Source: Halopelagius fulvigenes (GTDB taxonomy: Archaea; Halobacteriota; Halobacteria; Halobacteriales; Haloferacaceae). Taken from it: a stretch of DNA of 64,000 nt. The notes below the pieces were generated by a model. The model worked only from the letters and a program-made list of their open reading frames with translations. It was not told the DNA's origin and ran no database searches. A program made the position numbers and the translations under genes. The DNA lies in assembly GCF_042662625.1 (NCBI RefSeq), contig NZ_JBHSXH010000009.1, forward strand, positions 186,001 to 250,000, in the 5' to 3' direction. Below, one piece after another: positions 58,520-64,000 of the stretch (position 1 is the first letter of the stretch; each line of letters opens with the position of its first letter).

Positions 58520-60093
58520 TGGTCTCACTCCGCGACAACTGGCGCATCGCTCTGCTCGTCGTGTTCGTCCTCGTGTCGACGTTCGCGCTGTTCTCGCCGA
58601 CGCTCGCCCCGGACGACACGGGCGGCGCGGGCGGCGCGGTTGCGAACGATAGCGGGGTGACGAACCTCCAGTACGGCCTGCAACTGTCCGGCGGGACGCG
58701 CGTCCGCGCGCCCCTCGTCGGCATCACCGCCGAGGAGGTGCAGTTCGGCGGCGACCAACCGCGGGCGGTCGAACGGAACGTCGCCTCGCAACTGTCGAAC
58801 GCGACGCCCTCGGACGTCATCGCGCGCCCGACCGGCCAGAACGTCGGCACCGTCGAGGTGACCGTCGAGAACGTCACCCAGGCCGAACTCCGGTCGGCGC
58901 TCCAACGGGCGGGCTACGAGTACGGAACCGTCCGCGACGGCGTGACCGAGACGACCCGGCAGGACGCCGTCTCCGTCCTCGAGAACAAGATAAACGAGGC
59001 CGGCCTCTCCGGCGGCACCGTCCAGACGGTGCGGACGGCGACCGGCGAGCACTTCATCCTCATCGAAGTGCCCAACCGGGACCGCTCGGAAGTGCTCGAC
59101 CTCGTGAGCGAACGCGGGACGGTCGTCATCCAGGCGTACTACCCCGCGGAGAACGGAAGCGGCTACCAGACCCGCGAGATACTCCAACAGGACGACTTCC
59201 AGAGCATCGGGACCGCCACGGAGAGCCAGCGAGGCGGCGCGTTCGTCCCGGTGACCGTCGAGCAGTCCGCGGCGCGGGACTTCCAGCAGGCGGCCGTCGA
59301 AACGGGCATCGCCCAACCCGGCGGCACGACCTGCACGTACCGGGAGAACCCCAACGGCACCGAACCGTGCCTCCTGTTGGTCGTCAACGGGGAGGTCGTC
59401 AACGCGTTCGGGATGAGTCCCGGCCTCGCGCAGGGGATGCGCTCCGGCGAGTGGGCGAACGCGCCGGAATTCCAACTCCAGACGCGGAACCTCACCGAGG
59501 CGCAGCAAGTCGCCATCAACCTCCGCGCGGGCGCGCTTCCGGCGAAACTCGACATGACCGGCCCCGACGGCGGCACCTCCTCGTACGTCTCGCCGAGTCA
59601 GGGGTCGGACTTCAAGTCGAACTCGCTGCTGACGGGTCTCGTCGCCGTCTTCGCCGTTAGCGGCGTGGTGTTCTTCCGCTACAGGGAGGTGCGCGTCGCC
59701 GCGCCGATGGTCGTCACCGCCCTCTCCGAGGTGGTCATCCTCCTCGGGTTCGCCGCCGGTATCGGCTATCCGCTCGACCTCTCGGTCATCGCGGGCTTCA
59801 TCGCCGTCATCGGGACGGGGGTGGACGACCTCATCATCATCGCCGACGAGGTGATGGCGGAGGGGCAGATCAACTCCCGACGCGTCTTCCAGTCGCGCTT
59901 CAAGAAGGCGTTCTGGGTCATCGGCGCGGCGGCAGCGACGACCATCATCGCCATGTCTCCGCTGGCGGTGCTGTCGCTCGGCGACCTGCAGGGCTTCGCC
60001 ATCTTCACCATCCTCGGCGTCCTCGTGGGCGTTCTCATCACTCGACCGGCGTACGGCGACATCCTGCGCGCCCTCACGACGAAGGAGCGCTGA
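58519..60093 (+). CDS. secD: Protein-export membrane protein SecD
   Basis: A 524-residue SecD. The first helix (IALLVVFVLVSTFALFSPTL) is followed by a large extracytoplasmic P1 domain (about 40-365) with LQYGLQLSGGTRVRAPLVGI near the start, NKINEAGLSGGTVQTVRTA and QQVAINLRAGALPAKLDM at the end. Helices 2-6 contain YRYREVRV-like VVFFRYREVRVAAPMVVTAL and FIAVIGTGVDDLIIIADEVM, the conserved TGxDD motif. SecD and SecF together drive late steps of export. The ATGG overlap with secF indicates coupled translation. Confidence 0.95.
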   Translation: MVSLRDNWRIALLVVFVLVSTFALFSPTLAPDDTGGAGGAVANDSGVTNLQYGLQLSGGTRVRAPLVGITAEEVQFGGDQPRAVERNVASQLSNATPSDVIARPTGQNVGTVEVTVENVTQAELRSALQRAGYEYGTVRDGVTETTRQDAVSVLENKINEAGLSGGTVQTVRTATGEHFILIEVPNRDRSEVLDLVSERGTVVIQAYYPAENGSGYQTREILQQDDFQSIGTATESQRGGAFVPVTVEQSAARDFQQAAVETGIAQPGGTTCTYRENPNGTEPCLLLVVNGEVVNAFGMSPGLAQGMRSGEWANAPEFQLQTRNLTEAQQVAINLRAGALPAKLDMTGPDGGTSSYVSPSQGSDFKSNSLLTGLVAVFAVSGVVFFRYREVRVAAPMVVTALSEVVILLGFAAGIGYPLDLSVIAGFIAVIGTGVDDLIIIADEVMAEGQINSRRVFQSRFKKAFWVIGAAAATTIIAMSPLAVLSLGDLQGFAIFTILGVLVGVLITRPAYGDILRALTTKER

Positions 60094-60135
60094 ACCGCAA
60101 ACGTTCAGTCATTTATACGTATCGCTCGGGATTCA

Positions 60136-60141
60136 TTTTTT
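60136..60141 (+). terminator. T-tract after secD
   Basis: TTTTTT lies 43 bases after the secD stop in the context gattcattttttcgcc. Archaeal transcription often ends at such oligo-T tracts, so this is a plausible end of the secFD transcript. No strong hairpin is visible. Confidence 0.45.
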
Positions 60142-60362
60142 CGCCGGGTATCGAACGCGCGAGTCGAACGCTATCGGCGTATCTAACCGCTCGTTAGGTG
60201 GTATCGGGCTATCTGATGCCGTCCATTAGGAATACAGTCTGATTCTCGGGAACGTAGAATCGGCCATTACCTAAATATCCCCGTAGGAGGTACGGGTAGG
60301 CGTACCGAGAGACGACCGAAGCCGCCCCCCGTCGGTTTCGAACGGGGTCCGAAGACACAACG

Positions 60363-60617
60363 ATGGATACAAATCGGCATCTCACGGGCGACGTCATCGG
60401 TGCGACGAACGACGCTGAGGTTCCGCGACGCGTCGGTCCCCGTCCGCGACTCGGGGAACCGGCGTCGCAGCCAGCGTACGAAGCCACCGTCGTCTCTTAC
60501 GACGACGAACCCGACGAGTGTACTATCTACCCCGCCGACGCCGACGACGACGAGTTGGTGACGACGTGGATATCCGCCAAGTCGGGTTCGTTCGTCTCGC
60601 TCGCCGACATGCGCTGA
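60363..60617 (+). CDS. Small conserved haloarchaeal protein (DUF7511-like)
   Basis: An 84-residue protein starting MDTNRHLTGDVIGATNDAEV. The conserved-looking end contains YEATVVSYDDEPDECTIYPA and TTWISAKSGSFVSLADMR. I associate the ECTIYP...TTWISA pattern with a haloarchaeal small-protein family (DUF7511-like), but am not certain of the number. Function unknown. An AT-rich box, cctaaatatcc, near 60279-60289 could be its promoter, with a leader of about 50 bases. Confidence 0.75.
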   Translation: MDTNRHLTGDVIGATNDAEVPRRVGPRPRLGEPASQPAYEATVVSYDDEPDECTIYPADADDDELVTTWISAKSGSFVSLADMR

Positions 60618-60634
60618 GTTCGGCCGTCGAACAT

Positions 60635-60651
60635 CGCGAGTCTTTTTCGCG
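60635..60651. terminator. Convergent hairpin/T-tract between the small protein gene and rnhB
   Basis: CGCGA (60635-60639) and TCGCG (60647-60651) flank gtctttt with a run of five T. The element lies between two convergent genes and just overlaps the end region of rnhB at 60652, and may stop the rightward transcript. Confidence 0.4.
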
Positions 60652-61347
60652 CTAAAACTGGTCGAGTGACGACTGCGCCGCCGCGGCGAGAACGTCGTCG
60701 CACGTGGACCACGAGGCGCGCGCGCAGTCCGGCAGTTCGCCCGTCTCGCCCACGTACTCGCGGAGGAACGCCCGCGTCGTCCCGTCGCTCGGATAGCCGC
60801 TTCCGACGGGGCCGTACTCGGCGTACTCCTCGGCGATGGCGGCGACGCGCGCGTCCCGTTCCACCTTGGCGACGATGCTCGCCGCGCCGACGAGTGCGTA
60901 CGACTCGTCGCCGCCGTGTTCGGCGCGGACGCTCACCTCGACGCCGGCGTCGCCGACGCCCGACGCGACGCGGCGTCCGAACCGCGCTTCGTCCACGTCG
61001 CCGGCGTCCGCGACGACGGCGTCGCCGTCCCGCGCCGCGGCGGCCACCGCTTCGGCGTGCGCGGCGACGGTCAACGAGTTCATGTCCGTCTCCGGAGCGT
61101 CGATGCGCGACGGCGGGACGACGGCGACGCCGACGGTCACCGCGTCGCGTTCGCGGAGGGCGGCGGCTATCTCTTCCCGCCGAGAGGGCGCGATGCGCTT
61201 CGAGTCGTCGATGCCGTCGGGAAGCGCCGCCGGGTCCGCCCGCACCGCGGCGGCGACCATCGGACCGAGGACCGGCCCCTTCCCCGCCTCGTCGCATCCG
61301 ACGCGAAACGTGCGCCCGTCGCCGCCTCCGCCGCGTCCGTCTTCCAT
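60652..61347 (-). CDS. rnhB: Ribonuclease HII
   Basis: A 231-residue RNase HII that cuts RNA in RNA-DNA hybrids, including at single ribonucleotides. The catalytic start is RTFRVGCDEAGKGPVLGPMV (Asp-Glu pair). The third acid is in VVADAGDVDEARFGRR and YALVGAASIVAKVERDARVA is the conserved AKV region. GSGYPSDGTTRAFLREYV contributes the last active-site Asp. ATG at 61345-61347 (MEDGRGGGGDG) was preferred since the long upstream reading is basic and arginine-rich. Length is normal for archaeal enzymes. Confidence 0.94.
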   Translation of the reverse strand: MEDGRGGGGDGRTFRVGCDEAGKGPVLGPMVAAAVRADPAALPDGIDDSKRIAPSRREEIAAALRERDAVTVGVAVVPPSRIDAPETDMNSLTVAAHAEAVAAAARDGDAVVADAGDVDEARFGRRVASGVGDAGVEVSVRAEHGGDESYALVGAASIVAKVERDARVAAIAEEYAEYGPVGSGYPSDGTTRAFLREYVGETGELPDCARASWSTCDDVLAAAAQSSLDQF

Positions 61348-61561
61348 GTACGCCGCAAGGACGCGGCGGCGACTAAGCGGTTGTGGTCCGCGGGAACGCC
61401 GCCGTCCCCGCCGCACGTTCTCCGCTCGAACCGCGTCTTCGGCCCGCCGGGAGGTTCCAAATGACAAGTTAATGTCTCGTATTTAATTCAGCCGCCTCCG
61501 AGGATACGTTAGCGACAGTCGCGGCGGTTCGGTCGTCCCCGCTGTCGCAGAGGTCTCACTA

Positions 61562-62506
61562 ATGGTACACGACACACAAGCTCTGTCGAACGAACCCGAC
61601 AGAGCCGCGCCGATGCACAGCAGATTGAACGAGTGGGCGAGGAGACAGGGCGAACGGGGGTGGGACGCGCTGGTGTACAGTTCGGCGTACCTCGCACTCA
61701 TCGCGGTGGCCGAAGTCGCCGTCGTGATGCACCTCCTGTCGCTCCCGCCGAACGCCGCGCCGGTCGTCGTCGGCCTCGTCACCTTCGCCGTCTACACGAG
61801 CGACCGCATCGCCGACGCGGACACCGACGCGGTTTCGAACCCCAGACAGGCCGCGTTCGCCCGCCGGCACCGCGACGTGCTGTACGTGCTCGCGTCGCTC
61901 TCGTACGGTCTCGCCGTCGCGCTCTCGGTCCTCGGCGGGCCGGTCGCGCTCGCGATCACGCTCCTCCCGGGCGTGTTCTGGATACTCTACGCCTCCGATT
62001 GGGTGCCCGCGGGCGGCCTGCCGTTCCACCGCCTGAAGGAGGTGCTCCTCGTCAACTCCGCCGTCGTCGCGTTCGCGTGGGCGGCGACGCTGACGTTCCT
62101 CCCCCTCGCGTTCGCGGACGCGGCGTTCACGCCGACGGCCACCGTCGTCTTCGCGTACTTCTTCCTCGCGACGTTCGTCAACGCCGAGATCCCCAACGTC
62201 CGCGACGTCGAGGGCGACCGAGAGATAGGCGTCTCGACGCTGCCCGTCGTCTTCGGCGTGCGCCGGACGCGGCACGTCCTCTACGGTATCAACCTCGCCG
62301 TCGCCGCACTCGCCGGCTACGCCGCCCTCTCGGGGTACCTCTCCGCCGCGGCGGTGCTTGCGTTGCTCGTCGGCGTCGGCTACTCCTGCGCCGTCACCTC
62401 GTTCGTCGGTCGGACCGAGAGAGAGGACGCTCTCGTCGTCGCCGCCGAGTGCACGTTCCTCTTCGTGTTCGTCGCGCTCGGAGTCGCCCGCTCGCTTCCC
62501 GTCTGA
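61562..62506 (+). CDS. UbiA-family prenyltransferase
   Basis: A 314-residue membrane prenyltransferase with about eight to nine helices. Two aspartate-rich motifs bind the diphosphate through magnesium: TSDRIADADTDAVSNP (Asp81, 85, 87, 89) and PNVRDVEGDREIGVSTLPVV (Asp215, Asp219). Haloarchaeal UbiA proteins make archaeal lipids, menaquinone or bacterioruberin carotenoid; which one applies here is not shown by the neighbours (rnhB and a histidine kinase). The ATG at 61562 is accepted; an internal ATG 17 codons later is an alternative. An AT-rich box, gtatttaattc, near 61480-61490 may be its promoter. Confidence 0.88.
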   Translation: MVHDTQALSNEPDRAAPMHSRLNEWARRQGERGWDALVYSSAYLALIAVAEVAVVMHLLSLPPNAAPVVVGLVTFAVYTSDRIADADTDAVSNPRQAAFARRHRDVLYVLASLSYGLAVALSVLGGPVALAITLLPGVFWILYASDWVPAGGLPFHRLKEVLLVNSAVVAFAWAATLTFLPLAFADAAFTPTATVVFAYFFLATFVNAEIPNVRDVEGDREIGVSTLPVVFGVRRTRHVLYGINLAVAALAGYAALSGYLSAAAVLALLVGVGYSCAVTSFVGRTEREDALVVAAECTFLFVFVALGVARSLPV

Positions 62507-62589
62507 GTAGCCGACCGGCGCTACCTGCACTTTTACGACACATTCACCGGTCAGTTAATGTATGATGCGACACGTCTCATCATAGAGCG

Positions 62590-64000
62590 GTGCTCCCCGT
62601 CACCCTGCTACCGCCGGTGTTGTTCGTCACGATTACCGTCGGAACGACGGCGGCCTTCCTCGCGTGGCGGGAACGGCCCGAACCGGGGTCGGTTCCCCTC
62701 GTGGCGATGCTGGCGGGGCAGTGTTGGTGGTCCGCCTTCCTCATCTTTCAGTTGCAGGCGACGACGCTCGACTCGAAACTGCTCTGGATGAACCTCTCGT
62801 GGGTGGGCGTCGTCGTCATCCCGGTGGCGTGGTTCCTGTTCGCGTTGGAGTACACCGGCCACGACCAGTACGTCCGCCTCCGGTACGTCGCCGTCCTCTC
62901 CGTCGTCCCCCTCCTCACCGTCCTCCTCGCCGTGACCAGCCGGTCCCACGACCTGCTGTACGTCGAATCGACGCTGGTTCGGCGAAACGGCGTCGCGACG
63001 CTCTTTCGGACCGCCGGCCCGTGGTTCTGGGTCATCACGGCGTACACGTACTTGCTCGGACTGCTGGGGTCGATTCCGCTCCTCGGTCTCGTCCGGAGCG
63101 ACTCGCTGCCGTTCCGCGGGCAGAGCATCGCCCTGCTCGTCGGAACGCTGGCCCCGTGGGCGAGTAACGCCCTGTTCGTCGCGGGCGTGGTTCCGGTCAC
63201 CGGGCTCGACCCGACGCCCATCGCCTTCGCCGTCTCCGGCGTCGCCTACCTCGGCGCGCTCACGCGGTTTCGGCTCCTCGGGACGAACCCGTCGCCGAAC
63301 CGGCGGGCGCGCCGCCTCGTCTTCCGACGGATGCAGGAGGCCGCCGTCGTGGTCGATAGCCACGACTACGTGGTGGACGTAAACGAGAGCGCCGCGGCGA
63401 CGCTCGGCGTCGCGCCGCGGGAGATTCTCGGGCGACCGGCGGCGCGGTTCTTCCCGGAGTACGAGGAGTTACCCGAGGACGGGGCGGCGACGGGGTACGT
63501 CACCCTCGACGGCGACTCCCGCGACGCGCTGTACGACGCCACGGTCACGCGAATCACCGACTTCCGCGGGCGCGCCATCGGCCGGGTCATCACCCTCCAC
63601 GACGTCAGCGAGCACATCCGACAGCAGCAGCGTCTCGAAGTGCTCAACCGGGTGCTCCGACACAACATCCGCACCGAGACGAACCTCATCGCCGGGTACG
63701 CCGACCTCATCGCGGAGGACGGCGGCGACCCCCGCGCCGCCACCGTCAAGCGGCACGCCTCGAACATCGCGGAGATGGGGGAGAAGGCGCGGGAGATCTC
63801 GGACATCTTCGAGCGGGGGCGCGAACCGACCGAGGCGACGCCGTTGGCCGGCCTCCTCCGCGAACACGTCGCGGCCATCCGCGAGGCGTACCCGGAGGCG
63901 ACCGTCGCCTGCGACTCCGTCCCAGAGGACGCGTACGTCGCCACCGTCCTCGACCCCGTCTTCTCGAACCTGCTCGAGAACGCCGCGGAACACAACCCGA
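62590..64000 (+). CDS. 7TM-PAS sensor histidine kinase (3' partial)
   Basis: An open frame continuing past the window end, 470 codons visible. The GTG at 62590 is the first possible start after an in-frame TGA at 62563. Residues ~1-225 form a seven-helix N-terminal sensor (TVGTTAAFLAWRERPEPGSV, LVGTLAPWASNALFVAGVVP). A PAS domain follows (~235-350, VVDVNESAAATLGVAPREIL). The H-box holds His358 in VLRHNIRTETNLIAGYADLI and the N-box begins FSNLLENAAEHNP, where the window stops. The catalytic ATPase domain is otherwise missing. This is the common haloarchaeal membrane-sensor kinase design; the signal is unknown. Confidence 0.9.
   Translation, partial: MLPVTLLPPVLFVTITVGTTAAFLAWRERPEPGSVPLVAMLAGQCWWSAFLIFQLQATTLDSKLLWMNLSWVGVVVIPVAWFLFALEYTGHDQYVRLRYVAVLSVVPLLTVLLAVTSRSHDLLYVESTLVRRNGVATLFRTAGPWFWVITAYTYLLGLLGSIPLLGLVRSDSLPFRGQSIALLVGTLAPWASNALFVAGVVPVTGLDPTPIAFAVSGVAYLGALTRFRLLGTNPSPNRRARRLVFRRMQEAAVVVDSHDYVVDVNESAAATLGVAPREILGRPAARFFPEYEELPEDGAATGYVTLDGDSRDALYDATVTRITDFRGRAIGRVITLHDVSEHIRQQQRLEVLNRVLRHNIRTETNLIAGYADLIAEDGGDPRAATVKRHASNIAEMGEKAREISDIFERGREPTEATPLAGLLREHVAAIREAYPEATVACDSVPEDAYVATVLDPVFSNLLENAAEHNP

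Noticed and set aside
1..64000. tRNA, rRNA, CRISPR arrays, insertion sequences or integrase/attachment sites
   Set aside because: Intergenic spacers were read for cloverleaf-like arms, regularly spaced repeats and transposase genes; none were found.

Overview
The window is chromosomal DNA of a halophilic archaeon (class Halobacteria). The evidence is high GC content, strongly acidic predicted proteins, archaeal information-processing genes (aIF1, aIF5B, NOB1, the proteasomal ATPase PAN), F420/methanopterin enzymes, HalOD1 and bacterio-opsin-activator proteins, several haloarchaea-only families (DUF5518, DUF5809-DUF5812) and a haloarchaeal gas-vesicle locus. A member of the Haloferacales is a reasonable guess, but no rRNA gene is present to confirm it. 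Genes are tightly packed, often with 1-8 base overlaps. Many operon-leading genes have a TATA-like box 26-30 bases before the start codon and no room for a leader, as in leaderless haloarchaeal transcripts. I saw no tRNA, rRNA, transposase, integrase or CRISPR array.

Layout. 1-4.4 kb: end of an upstream gene, a DUF5518 membrane protein, a Tat-type exported protein that appears frameshifted, a NOG1-like GTPase, a SIMPL lipoprotein and a DUF389 membrane protein. 4.5-12.5 kb: the gas-vesicle locus, with gvpA-gvpN-gvpO leftward and gvpF-G-H-I-J-K-L-M rightward from a shared 246-base promoter region, closed by a convergent gene for a large acidic low-complexity protein. gvpC, gvpD and gvpE are not in the window, while GvpO, GvpI and GvpJ carry long acidic extensions. 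12.7-23 kb: folate and C1 enzymes, an alcohol dehydrogenase, EngB, a formyltransferase/ThuA/Gfo-Idh group, a NUDIX-eIF2B fusion, and cofE-mer for F420 chemistry. 23.9-28.5 kb: a mutS-mutL operon. 28.7-33 kb: a moxR-DUF58-transglutaminase operon. 33-36 kb: aIF1 and small metabolic or unknown genes.

36-42 kb: a 1072-residue multisensor Bat-type regulator, rimI and aconitase. 42-50 kb: dUTPase-like, PAN, pyruvoyl arginine decarboxylase, an Lrp regulator, a HalOD1 protein with a previously unlisted 41-residue zinc ribbon, aIF5B, a PRC-barrel protein and NOB1. 49.9-50.3 kb is an intergenic region unusually dense in inverted repeats. 50-57 kb: CPBP protease, Pgi, membrane proteins, PHP phosphoesterase, CDP-alcohol phosphatidyltransferase, GNAT and DUF5812. 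57-64 kb: secF-secD, a small haloarchaeal protein, RNase HII, a UbiA prenyltransferase and the start of a 7TM-PAS histidine kinase cut by the window edge.

The most distinctive system is the gas-vesicle locus. Its assembly and shell genes are complete, but the usual GvpC strengthening protein and GvpD/GvpE regulators are missing, and disordered acidic sequence has been added to several Gvp proteins and to the neighbouring convergent gene.
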